Positions 12,930 through 20,254 of a stretch of 20,403 nucleotides of DNA are shown here, one piece after another. The stretch is from the NCBI GenBank assembly GCA_030613285.1, contig JAUWME010000001.1, positions 1-20,403 on the forward strand, read 5' to 3'. The position numbers and the translations under genes were made by a program. The stretch is from Candidatus Zymogenus sp. (lineage in GTDB: Bacteria; Desulfobacterota; Zymogenia; Zymogenales; Zymogenaceae). The notes beneath the pieces were generated by a model. That model was not told where the DNA came from and did no database searches. It worked only from the letters and a program-made list of their open reading frames with translations. Each line of letters begins with the position of its first letter. Within the stretch, counting starts at the first letter, position 1.

Positions 12930-14645
12930 ATGGCCGAAGAGAAAAATTTTAAGGCGTGGCCCAAGGGGAGGCCAAAAACCTTAAAGTACCCTGAGATACC
13001 TGTATATCAAATATTAAATTCTACAGCAACAAAATACCCCGACAGGGTGGTTATTCGATTTGCCGGGATGGAGCTTACCTATAAGGAGCTTCTGGATCTG
13101 TCCCACAAGTTTGCCCATGCGCTCAGGGCCAGAGGCGTCAAGAAGGGGGATCGTGTGGGGATCCATCTTCCCAATTGTCCGCAGTTTGCCATTGCATACT
13201 ACGCCGTTGTAAAGCTGGGGGCCATCTTCGTTCCCTTTTCTCCACTGGGTGGCGAGAGGGAGCTGGAATATCAGATGAACGACAGCGGTTGCGAGACCTT
13301 TATCACCCTCGACCTGATTATGGCCCCGGTGTTGAATGTTTACAAAAAGACTAAGGTCAAAAGATTGATAGTTGTATCCCTTGCCGATACCTATCCGCCG
13401 GTATCTGCTCCAATTAAAATGCTAAAAAAGTCACCCATTGAAAACGGCGAGGATTTTCTGATTTTACTTGAGGAGGGGAGCACAGATCCCATCAACGTTG
13501 AAGTGGATGTGAATGAGGACATTGTTCATCTTTCATACACCGGCGGGACAACGGGCTTGAGCAAGGGTGTTATGATCACCCATGCCAATGTGATTGCAAA
13601 TGTCGCTCATGCTGCTCACTGGTTTGGCGGGGGAGATGTAATAATCAAGGACGGCATTTTGGAGATGGATCTCACCCTTGTAGAGAAAGAGCTGACCAAA
13701 GCTGCCGATCCACCCCTATCAGAGGGATTGACAGTGCTTGTTGTTGTCCCTTGGTTTCACGCCATGGGAACAATTGGTTACCTCAATTCTCTCATCTACA
13801 CTGCCCATACGCTGATTGTGTTTCCAAGGTTTGACGCCACAGAATATATTCGGGCCGTTGAGAAATACAAAGCAGATATGATGGGTGGCGCCCCTCAACT
13901 TTACATCCCGCTGGTGCAACACCCGGAGTTTGAAAACATTGATATGTCAAGTATCAAACTTGCGGTTTCAGGCGCAGCGCCTCTTCCCGTCCATGTTCTT
14001 GACCAGATGCTCGAAGCCTTTTCGGGTGTTGTATGCGAGGCCTACGGGATGACCGAAACAACGATGATGGGAATTGCAAATCCTCCTACTCGCGATGGGC
14101 TAAAACCCGGTTCTGTGGGGATACCCGTTTTTGACACCTACGCCAAAATAATCGACCTGATTACGGGAGAGCCCCTGGGGTCGGGCAAAGAGGGAGAGAT
14201 ATGCATGAAGGGCCCACAGATTATGAAGGGGTACTGGGAAAAGCCGGAGGAGACCGACATGGTCTTAATCGACGGCTGGGTTCATTCGGGCGACATTGGT
14301 TACTATGACGACGATGGATATTTTTACATCACCGACAGAAAGAAGGACATGATTATCTACAAGGGCCACAACGTCTATCCGAGGGAGCTTGAAGAGATAC
14401 TCTTTGAGTTTCCAAATGTGGCGCATTGCGCCGTTGTTGGGAAGAAAGACGAAAAGGGCGGGGAAATTCCTGTTGCTTTTATCCAGCTGAAGCCCGACAC
14501 CCAAGCCACGCCTGATGAGATTATGGATTTTGTAAATGACAAGATTGCTAATTATAAGTACGTCAGGGAGGTTCATTTTATTGATGAGATTCCTGTGAGT
14601 GGGGCCGGAAAAGTCTTGAAGAGGGTCTTGAGGGAAAATCTTTAG
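12930..14645 (+). CDS. Long-chain-fatty-acid--CoA ligase (FadD-type AMP-forming)
   Basis: A 571-aa acyl-activating enzyme of usual length. It adenylates a carboxylic acid with ATP and transfers the acyl group to CoA. Visible motifs are the P-loop-like YTGGTTGLSKGVMI (203-216), YGMTETTM (372-379), HSGDIGYYDDDGYFYITDRKKDMI with D455, and the C-terminal PVSGAGKVLKRVLREN with the catalytic Lys K561. The N-terminal half contains ATKYPDRVVIRFAGMELTYKEL and VGIHLPNCPQFAIAYYAVVKLGAIFVPF, as in medium/long-chain acyl-CoA synthetases. No signal peptide. GGAGGA (12918-12923) lies 6 bases before ATG 12930. It is monocistronic or the last gene of the unit from 10308, and is followed by a strong terminator. 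Chain-length preference and substrate (fatty or aromatic acid) cannot be told from sequence. Confidence 0.93.
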   Translation: MAEEKNFKAWPKGRPKTLKYPEIPVYQILNSTATKYPDRVVIRFAGMELTYKELLDLSHKFAHALRARGVKKGDRVGIHLPNCPQFAIAYYAVVKLGAIFVPFSPLGGERELEYQMNDSGCETFITLDLIMAPVLNVYKKTKVKRLIVVSLADTYPPVSAPIKMLKKSPIENGEDFLILLEEGSTDPINVEVDVNEDIVHLSYTGGTTGLSKGVMITHANVIANVAHAAHWFGGGDVIIKDGILEMDLTLVEKELTKAADPPLSEGLTVLVVVPWFHAMGTIGYLNSLIYTAHTLIVFPRFDATEYIRAVEKYKADMMGGAPQLYIPLVQHPEFENIDMSSIKLAVSGAAPLPVHVLDQMLEAFSGVVCEAYGMTETTMMGIANPPTRDGLKPGSVGIPVFDTYAKIIDLITGEPLGSGKEGEICMKGPQIMKGYWEKPEETDMVLIDGWVHSGDIGYYDDDGYFYITDRKKDMIIYKGHNVYPRELEEILFEFPNVAHCAVVGKKDEKGGEIPVAFIQLKPDTQATPDEIMDFVNDKIANYKYVREVHFIDEIPVSGAGKVLKRVLRENL

Positions 14646-14688
14646 TTGGGACTAAATAGTAGTAAATAGTAAATGAGCGAGTAACAAG

Positions 14689-14722
14689 ACGGGGGGGCGT
14701 AATTTACGTTCCCCCGTTTTTT
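14689..14722 (+). terminator. Rho-independent terminator after the acyl-CoA ligase
   Basis: ACGGGGG (14689-14695) pairs with CCCCCGT (14711-14717). The inner part extends through two G-T wobbles to CGTA/TACG with a 3-base loop, and T follows to 14722. It lies 44 bases after the ligase stop and before the convergent C45 gene. Confidence 0.92.
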
Positions 14723-14790
14723 GAAGAGTGAAAGGGTTTCAATTAAAAAACATTTCAAAAATACTCTTGAGGAGTCTCGTTTGATATTGC

Positions 14791-15843
14791 CTACACGACA
14801 TTGCGGATAAATGACCCTTTTTTTGATTCCTTAAGATAGATAACCTTTTGTCCAGGAATCATCAATGCAGAGATTGAGGTTTTGTAATAACCCTCCGTAA
14901 GGTAGAGAAGTCCCTCCACAGATGTAATGGCGTCAGTGATTCCACCAACATCCCACCTGATTTTGCTCTTTACAATTTCTGTTGCCTCTTCAAATCTCCT
15001 TTCGCTCATGTCGTATATTCTTTTGTCAAGGAGCTCCGGCGGCGATGTTTCGGGGTGGATTTCAATATGTGGCAAGTCCATCCTCATAAGTTGTTCTGAC
15101 AGAAAGTGTTCAGTTTGAACGATGATCCCGTCCTTCTCCCTCCTTACTGCGGAAGAATTGGGTGTCAATTCAACGAAAACAATTTCATTGGAGTCTGCCA
15201 AGGCTATTGTTCCGGATGCGCCTCTCGGAATGTTGTTGATCAACTTTATTGCCGAATCTACGGTTTTACATTTTCTTAAGACCTCGGAGACCGTGGTGGA
15301 AAGGGGCACAAAACCACTTCCGTCTCCTTCAAAGGGTTTTAACCCAAGGGCCGCAGATAATCCCGCTTCGTTAATTCCAAAGAATGCTCCCGGTGATGTG
15401 ATGAATGAGAACTCAAGACGGGAGTACTCCTCATCCAAAAATATTTTTTTGAAGGTAATAAATGGGTGGAGATGGAAGGGGGCATCAAGGTTAATGCAGA
15501 GGATGGGAAATCCCCCATCAAAACAGTTGTATGAAAGGCCAATGAGAAGCGAGGTGGCGGGGGGGGAAAACCGAAAGACCTCACCCAGTTCCGTCGAGTA
15601 AATCCGGAAAAGCTCCTCCGGTTCAATAACGGCACCCTGTGAGAAAGCTTGGATACGATGGTGCTCATATTTTAGGGATTCACTGTAAGCATTATTCATC
15701 TTTTTGGGGAACGCTTTGCCGTTTAAATGATTTATTTGAGTGAGGGCGTTGCCCCAGATTATTTTTTCAAGAATGGCCTTTGTGGCCTCCCCTTCTTTGA
15801 AGCCCCTTGTCTCTACATTTCCTGTGAGTGATATAGTTATCAT
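14791..15843 (-). CDS. C45-like (acyl-CoA:6-APA acyltransferase/amidase family) protein, nucleophile position altered
   Basis: A 350-aa protein matching the layout of C45/linear-amide Ntn-hydrolases: N-terminal RGFKEGEA, then a central block ending GGFPILCINLDAP (the family's G-x-x-L-x-x-x-N-x-D), GAFFGINEAGLSAALG, VLRKCKTVDSAIKLINNIPRGASGTIALADSNEIVFVEL and TEHFLS. Family members cleave themselves before a Cys that becomes the N-terminal nucleophile. That Cys should precede T-S in the segment PPATSLLIGL, but residue 96 is Ala (ATS), with Thr97 and Ser98 next. The nearest Cys residues (107, 116) lie in other positions. Either the protein uses Thr/Ser, is not processed, or has lost activity (inference). 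AAAGG lies 8 bases before ATG 15843. It is transcribed in the same direction as the TAXI protein gene but 173 bases downstream of it. No signal peptide is seen. Confidence 0.8.
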   Translation of the reverse strand: MITISLTGNVETRGFKEGEATKAILEKIIWGNALTQINHLNGKAFPKKMNNAYSESLKYEHHRIQAFSQGAVIEPEELFRIYSTELGEVFRFSPPATSLLIGLSYNCFDGGFPILCINLDAPFHLHPFITFKKIFLDEEYSRLEFSFITSPGAFFGINEAGLSAALGLKPFEGDGSGFVPLSTTVSEVLRKCKTVDSAIKLINNIPRGASGTIALADSNEIVFVELTPNSSAVRREKDGIIVQTEHFLSEQLMRMDLPHIEIHPETSPPELLDKRIYDMSERRFEEATEIVKSKIRWDVGGITDAITSVEGLLYLTEGYYKTSISALMIPGQKVIYLKESKKGSFIRNVV

Positions 15844-16016
15844 GGTAAACCTTTAAAAAATTTGTCCCGATGAGAATTTTGTAAAACCAAAAATGGTTGG
15901 GGTTAAAAGCTTTTTGGAAATTGCATAGATAGTAGAATCAAAAACGACTCCAAATTAACTTTTATGCTCGTTCTACGAAGGTTAATGCTTTAAGAAGGTA
16001 AAATATCTCTTCGGTT

Positions 16017-16982
16017 TCATTTGCCTCCACCATCGAAATTATCGAAAAACTCATTGGCACCGGGGTGATACTCAATGATTTTGTATTTATGGTTCATCTC
16101 CTCTGTTATCGGGAAATTATTAGAGGAGAGATAACCAATACTCTTTTTGTCGAAAAGGCTTGAAACAAAACCCTTTGCAGACTTCTTATCCAACGATCTT
16201 GTGGACACAAGGAGAATTGGCTTTGCCACGGTAATGATAGGTTTTCCCTGTTTGGGATATGTATTTGCAGAAATTGTGTATGGAAACCACACAGGGAAAA
16301 AGCCCTGCATCTTAGTGATGACGGAATAATCGACGTTAAGGACAACAAGGGCGTTTCCCATGATATTTTTGAGATAGGTAACGGCCTCAATTGGAGGAAT
16401 TCCCATATAGACCGCCCCATCTATCGAGCCGTCTAACATAAGTTCCGCAGACGTGTTATAATCCCATTCAGCGCCCCCATCGTAAAATGTCTCAATACCA
16501 AGCGATTTTAGGCTCACGGATGCCGCATACCTTCTGTAATCACCCCTTTTACCGAGATAAAGCATCTTTTCGGTAATACCAGTAAGATTGTTTTCCGTAA
16601 GCGTTGAAGACACCAGAACATAATGTTCCACTTCAAGTCCCAAGACGGCCAGGGCAACGATGTCGTTTCTTAGAAGAGCAGAAAATTTCCCTTTGCCCAT
16701 ACTTGCATTGTAGGCAGAAAGGGCGTCCACAACGGCAAAGTCTGCATTGTGAGAGTAAAGCATCTTTATGCTTTCATAAGGGCCAGAAGATGAAATCAAC
16801 CTAACGTCCACCCTACCTTTTTTGGAGCCCATCTTGGCTTCGGTGAGGGCGGAGGTAACATGATTTGACAACTTCCAGAGGTCGCTGTTTTTTGGACCGC
16901 AGATCATCTTCTGTTCATCAGCAGTTGATGCAAGAGTTACAGTAAAGGTGAGGATTACAGTCAAAAGAAATAACTTCTTCAT
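16017..16982 (-). CDS. TAXI-family TRAP-type periplasmic solute-binding protein (orphan)
   Basis: A 321-aa exported protein. A Lys-Lys plus hydrophobic signal peptide (MKKLFLLTVILTFTVTLAS) is followed by a binding-protein fold of the NMT1/TAXI type: SSGPYESIKMLYSHNADFAVVDALSAYNA corresponds to the family's serine/glycine-rich ligand loop and GxADFA motif, and the C-terminal EYHPGANEFF matches the HPGA signature of TAXI proteins. TAXI proteins capture organic acids for TRAP transporters, but no DctM/DctQ-type membrane gene is present, so it may serve a distant transporter or act as a sensor. Some family features at the N-terminus (the usual G-x-G-S-x-Y) are replaced by CGPKNSDLW. ATG 16982 is preferred to a TTG at 16994 because only it starts directly on the signal peptide. 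Confidence 0.85.
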   Translation of the reverse strand: MKKLFLLTVILTFTVTLASTADEQKMICGPKNSDLWKLSNHVTSALTEAKMGSKKGRVDVRLISSSGPYESIKMLYSHNADFAVVDALSAYNASMGKGKFSALLRNDIVALAVLGLEVEHYVLVSSTLTENNLTGITEKMLYLGKRGDYRRYAASVSLKSLGIETFYDGGAEWDYNTSAELMLDGSIDGAVYMGIPPIEAVTYLKNIMGNALVVLNVDYSVITKMQGFFPVWFPYTISANTYPKQGKPIITVAKPILLVSTRSLDKKSAKGFVSSLFDKKSIGYLSSNNFPITEEMNHKYKIIEYHPGANEFFDNFDGGGK

Positions 16983-17034
16983 ATTTTTCACCAAAAAAGG
17001 TTTAATGTCGACTAATTTAAAAGCACTGCAACTA

Positions 17035-17062
17035 TTTTTAATGAAAGCGCAAGAGATGTCAA
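17035..17062 (-). promoter_or_regulatory. Candidate promoter of the TAXI protein gene
   Basis: On the minus strand TTGACA (complement of 17057-17062), 16 bases, then TAAAAA (complement of 17035-17040). Perfect -35, poor -10. The TTGTAA-N6-TTACAA dyad lies immediately upstream. Confidence 0.5.
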
Positions 17063-17067
17063 GGGAT

Positions 17068-17085
17068 TTGTAAAAAAAATTACAA
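17068..17085. promoter_or_regulatory. CRP/FNR-type dyad TTGTAA-N6-TTACAA
   Basis: TTGTAA (17068-17073), six A, TTACAA (17080-17085): a perfect 6+6 inverted repeat with the N6 spacing of CRP/FNR-family sites. It lies just upstream of the TAXI -35 and about 75 bases upstream of the predicted start of the divergent gene. The A-only spacer means chance AT-rich symmetry is possible. Confidence 0.45.
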
Positions 17086-17115
17086 GCCCATTAAGAAAAT
17101 TTAATCATTTTTCTA

Positions 17116-17144
17116 TTGACACAAACCACTATTTTAAATAATCT
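17116..17144 (+). promoter_or_regulatory. Promoter of the exported-protein gene at 17177
   Basis: TTGACA (17116-17121), 17 bases, TAATCT (17139-17144). The predicted start is near 17151, so the CRP-type box at 17160-17175 would lie downstream of the start, a repressing position. Confidence 0.6.
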
Positions 17145-17159
17145 AATCAATCAAAATAG

Positions 17160-17175
17160 TGTGACCAATATCACA
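17160..17175. promoter_or_regulatory. CRP-consensus operator TGTGA-N6-TCACA
   Basis: TGTGA (17160-17164), CCAATA, TCACA (17171-17175) is an exact match to the CRP-family core consensus. It ends one base before ATG 17177 and would overlap the initially transcribed region. Which CRP/FNR-family regulator binds cannot be told. Confidence 0.65.
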
Positions 17176-17176
17176 A

Positions 17177-17962
17177 ATGGTGCTGCAAACAAAAAACTCC
17201 CTCCATGAATGTTCCCACGGTTCCTTCTATGAATACGTTCGTGGCTTTTCATATGAGTATTTTCATGGGTATTTCCGTAGTTTATGCCCAATAGCACCTG
17301 TGTTCTTTCTCATCTTTATATTAGCATCAGTATCAGTAGCTATCATGCCAAAAACGGTATGTGCAATAGAGCTAACCCTTGATTTTAGTGATTTCCCAAA
17401 AAATACGGCCGATCATTTCAGGTCTAATTTTCCGGAGATAAGAGACAAAGTCAAAAAGATCGGGAAATTTAAGAATACAACCGGAAGTCTATTTATCTAT
17501 CACAATAAAGAAAATAACGAAAACAAGGCCGCCCTAATCCTTGGTCTTGATCTCGCCATTTTTGGTGTGGATGAACGGAGAGTTGCGAGAAAAAAGTTGG
17601 ATTTAAGATCCTTTATTCCGCTCTTTCTTGCCCTTGATGACTATATTGAATCGGTAAGGGACTCATCGGTGGACAAAGCAGAGCGGAGGCTTATCTCAAA
17701 AATAGCCATGAGTATTATGCTCATTAACGAAGATGGAGACAGATTCGAGTTCTATGCGCAAACAGACTATTTTATGGGGCATAGAGAAGTTATGATTTCT
17801 CCAAATTTCATTTTTGAAAAAAGGAAAAAAAATGTCTTTATGATCCATATGGAACCAACAGAGGCCATAAGTCAGGTTTTTATTTTGCCGAAAACTCGAG
17901 ATGCAGAGGGCTCCCTCAACGAAGCAAGCCTCCTTTATGACTTTCTACTATTCGACTACTGA
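17177..17962 (+). CDS. Uncharacterised exported or membrane-anchored protein
   Basis: A 261-aa protein with no family I recognise. Residues 1-37 are an unusual aromatic leader; residues about 38-64 form a hydrophobic signal or anchor (PIAPVFFLIFILASVSVAIMPKTVCA), followed by a mixed alpha/beta domain (ELTLDFSDFPKNTADHFRSN ... LLYDFLLFDY), presumably periplasmic. The leader has a 24-base (8-residue) imprecise tandem repeat, HGSFYEYV / RGFSYEYF / HGYF. There is no Shine-Dalgarno, and ATG 17177 directly follows the CRP-type box, so the start is uncertain; GTG 17300 would give a short signal peptide start, and ATG 17345 would remove the hydrophobic segment. Synonymous third-position differences among the leader repeats support translation from the upstream ATG. 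It is divergent from the TAXI protein gene and may share its regulation. Confidence 0.75.
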   Translation: MVLQTKNSLHECSHGSFYEYVRGFSYEYFHGYFRSLCPIAPVFFLIFILASVSVAIMPKTVCAIELTLDFSDFPKNTADHFRSNFPEIRDKVKKIGKFKNTTGSLFIYHNKENNENKAALILGLDLAIFGVDERRVARKKLDLRSFIPLFLALDDYIESVRDSSVDKAERRLISKIAMSIMLINEDGDRFEFYAQTDYFMGHREVMISPNFIFEKRKKNVFMIHMEPTEAISQVFILPKTRDAEGSLNEASLLYDFLLFDY

Positions 17963-18320
17963 CAGTGGCTCGGCAAATTGGGGGGCGGGTAGGTAATTTT
18001 TTGACGGGATATTGGGTTTTCGGGGGTTGGTAAATTGGGGGAGTCGGTAATCTTTTGCCAAGGTATTGAGTCTTAGGGGGTTGGTGAACTGGAGGGGTTG
18101 TTATTAGTGGGGGGTTGGTCGATGGGGGGGAATAGTTTAGTTTTTCTGATGGTAAATTGATTGTTTCTTAACGTGCTATTGAAAAAAATATAAAGATGAT
18201 TAATATTAAGGGAACTAAAAAAGCAATAAAGAATTAAATCGAAAAAGCACATTGCAGATAAATTGAAATGCAAATGAATAAACCGTAGTAAAAAGAATTT
18301 TGAATTTTGGAGACAACTTT
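17963..18320 (+). other. 358-base intergenic region without a gene
   Basis: The first half is the G-rich tandem repeat tract (17971-18130); the second half is AT-rich with no clear terminator. TGGTAAATTG at 18150-18159 repeats the head of the tandem unit. A weak promoter-like pair, TTGAAA (18263-18268) and TAGTAA (18286-18291), precedes the next gene. Confidence 0.6.
17971..18130 (+). repeat. Degenerate G-rich tandem repeat, unit about 55 bases
   Basis: Two nearly full units (17971-18027, 57 bases; 18028-18081, 54 bases) share a head (GGTAAATTGGGGG-like), a middle (GGTAAT-TTTTGNC, then a GGTATTGAG-like segment) and an end (GGGGGT). Two shortened units follow (18082-18115; 18116-18130), both starting TGGT and rich in G runs. 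It lies directly after the stop codon at 17962. Related G-rich spacers occur at 2484-2546, 4001-4020, 9531-9690 and 10205-10229. Confidence 0.65.
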
Positions 18321-18749
18321 ATGAACTGGAGCAGAAAACTTATTATAATTGTATTAGGAATATCTATTTTTCTTGCAGTATCGGGTCTTGACGCCCGGGC
18401 CGAATGGAACGGGATCGTTCCTAACATTACAACGAAGTCTCAAGTACTCTCAATGCTTGGCGAGCCTTCTCTCGATTCGGGAATAGTACTAATCTACGAC
18501 GGGCAGAAATCCCCAACGGACACCCGCGGTGCGGCCCTCTTTTTTGTAAACGACATTGTGGTTATGGTAAGAGTCATTCCGGGAAAGAGGTTGACAACGA
18601 AGTGGGTTTCAACAACGTTTGGGACACCAAAAATAGTTTACGTAAAAAACCCGGAACTTGAAGAGCATATTTATAACTCGGAGTCGGGAAAGGTTGTGGT
18701 GATATTTACGAAAAGGAACAAGCAACCAATAAGGATTGATTATCTGTAA
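18321..18749 (+). CDS. Small exported protein, possibly BamE/OmlA-like fold
   Basis: A 142-aa protein with a clear signal peptide (MNWSRKLIIIVLGISIFLAVSGLDARA) and a small mature domain. EWNGIVPNITTKSQVLSMLGEPS resembles the conserved opening of BamE/OmlA-type domains (a short helix, then an L-G-x-P turn), followed by strands VLIYDG, AALFFVNDIVVMVRVIP, a second helix KWVSTTFGTPKIVYV and a final strand pair GKVVVIFTKRNKQPIRIDYL. There is no lipobox Cys, so it would be soluble in the periplasm rather than a lipoprotein. ATG 18321 is chosen over a TTG at 18300 because GGAGA (18309-18313) lies 7 bases before it. It is followed by a strong terminator, so it is probably monocistronic. The fold suggestion is tentative and the function unknown. 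Confidence 0.8.
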   Translation: MNWSRKLIIIVLGISIFLAVSGLDARAEWNGIVPNITTKSQVLSMLGEPSLDSGIVLIYDGQKSPTDTRGAALFFVNDIVVMVRVIPGKRLTTKWVSTTFGTPKIVYVKNPELEEHIYNSESGKVVVIFTKRNKQPIRIDYL

Positions 18750-18771
18750 ATAGTAAAGAAACTTGTTTAAG

Positions 18772-18799
18772 GGTCGTTCGTCAGAACGGCCTTTTTTTT
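18772..18799 (+). terminator. Rho-independent terminator after the small exported protein gene
   Basis: GGTCGTTC (18772-18779), loop GTCA, GAACGGCC (18784-18791) with one T-G wobble, then eight T (18792-18799). Confidence 0.93.
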
Positions 18800-18819
18800 G
18801 GTATTTTTTAATATTTATT

Positions 18820-18847
18820 TTGACATATCCCCCCATCGTTCTATAAT
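18820..18847 (+). promoter_or_regulatory. Near-perfect sigma-70 promoter of the PGK gene
   Basis: TTGACA (18820-18825), 16 bases, TATAAT (18842-18847): both hexamers are exact consensus. The predicted start near 18854 leaves a short leader containing AAGGA (18865-18869). This is the strongest promoter in the window. Confidence 0.88.
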
Positions 18848-18876
18848 AGTCATAGAATTGCGTGAAGGATGATACC

Positions 18877-20181
18877 ATGAATAAAAAGTTTGAAAATATC
18901 GACTCATCTGTTCCAACAATTCAGGATACCGATCTTGATGACAAGGTTGTTCTTGTGAGGGTGGATCATAACGTTGTAAAGAAGGGCAAAATTACAGACC
19001 CCTTCAGGATTGATGCAACGATAGGGACTCTTTACAGTATAGTAGAGCGGGGCGGGCGTTTGATCCTGATGACCCACGTGGGACGACCAAAGGACAAAAA
19101 GAGCGGCGAGATAGCAGTTGGGTCTGACACTTCCGTAGAGCCCATCGTAGAATATCTTGAGCGGAAGCTCCATACAAATATTGTAATTCCAGATTTCAAG
19201 TCAACTGCTAAAGGGATAGCCGGAATTGATACATCAATAAACCTCCACATCCGGGACTTGAAAAACCGCAAAATCGGCGGAATCTATCTCCCCAACACCC
19301 GCTGGTTTTCCGGTGAAGAGGCAGGAGGAGAAAAACAGGAGAGATTTGCCACCATGCTCTCTGGGCTTGCCGATGTTTTTGTCAACGACGCCTTTGGTTC
19401 TTGGCAGCCCCACGCTTCAACATACAATATCGCAAAGCTGCTGCCCAGCTATGCGGGATATTTAATGCAGCAGGAGATTTCAAATCTTACTCATGTTCTA
19501 AATCCCAAACGGCCGTTTTTGGCCGTTGTTGCCGGTTCAAAATTCGACACAAAGATTGGCCCATTAAGGGAGCTTTATGATAAAGTAGATTGTCTTATTT
19601 TGGGCGGTGTTATTTACAACACATACCTTGCGGCGAAATACGGTGTTAATATTGCTGGGGTGACCGAAAAAGAGATTGGGATGGCTAAAGAGCTTGTGGA
19701 TAAAGACAGTCGGGAGAAAAAGATCTTGGAGCTGCCCATCGTAGTTGAATCGGACACAATGGAGGGGAAGATTGAGGGGAAGCACAGAACTGTCGAAGTT
19801 GGGCAGTTAATGAAGGGTGATTCTCTGGGATATATTCTCGATATCGATCCCGGTTCGTTCGATCAAAGGGAGGTAATGGACGCAATCCTCAATGCGGGGA
19901 CGATCTTTGTAAACGCCGTGATGGGTTTTATCCCTCACTTTACTGAAGGTTCAAAGGCCCTCGATAGAGCCATCGACAGAAACAGGACGGCGAAGAAGAT
20001 GTACGGCGGTGGAGATACCTTGAAAGAATTTAAGGATCTCCTCCCAGGCCTTTATCTTGCAGTTCTGGATAATTCGCAATATTACTTTTTTACCGGTGGT
20101 GGCGCTGTCCTAAAGGCGATTCAGGAGGGAGACCCGTATGGGCTCCTGCCCATAAAGGCGTTGATGGAACCAAAGGTGTAG
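18877..20181 (+). CDS. Phosphoglycerate kinase-like protein, divergent form
   Basis: A 434-aa protein, longer than the usual bacterial PGK (about 390-400). PGK features kept are RVDHNV (28-33, family RxDxNVP), R44, THVGRP (H67, R70), R142 in LPNTRWFSGE, VNDAFG (169-174), the two lysines K222 and K226 in AGSKFDTKIG, GGGDT (377-381) and TGGGA (406-410). Differences are: VVKKG replaces VP after RVDHN; the H-R pair of GTAHRAHAS is replaced in GSWQPHAST (174-182), one residue shorter; and the GPxG segment reads NAVMGF. So the 3-phosphoglycerate pocket is altered while the nucleotide side is largely kept. It is either a distant true PGK or a paralogue with another substrate. ATG 18877 has AAGGA 7 bases upstream; GTG 18862 is an overlapping alternative. 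Alone behind a very strong promoter, it is expected to be highly expressed. Confidence 0.88.
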   Translation: MNKKFENIDSSVPTIQDTDLDDKVVLVRVDHNVVKKGKITDPFRIDATIGTLYSIVERGGRLILMTHVGRPKDKKSGEIAVGSDTSVEPIVEYLERKLHTNIVIPDFKSTAKGIAGIDTSINLHIRDLKNRKIGGIYLPNTRWFSGEEAGGEKQERFATMLSGLADVFVNDAFGSWQPHASTYNIAKLLPSYAGYLMQQEISNLTHVLNPKRPFLAVVAGSKFDTKIGPLRELYDKVDCLILGGVIYNTYLAAKYGVNIAGVTEKEIGMAKELVDKDSREKKILELPIVVESDTMEGKIEGKHRTVEVGQLMKGDSLGYILDIDPGSFDQREVMDAILNAGTIFVNAVMGFIPHFTEGSKALDRAIDRNRTAKKMYGGGDTLKEFKDLLPGLYLAVLDNSQYYFFTGGGAVLKAIQEGDPYGLLPIKALMEPKV

Positions 20182-20254
20182 GAAAAAAGTTTTTAGAGCT
20201 TCAAGTATTAGTAATCCTGATAACCTAATTGAGGTTAAATTTAGGAGGAATGCA

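Noticed and set aside
17971..18130. CRISPR array or canonical G-quadruplex in the G-rich tract
   Set aside because: Units are unequal and lack conserved repeats with unique spacers, and loops between most G runs exceed 7 bases.
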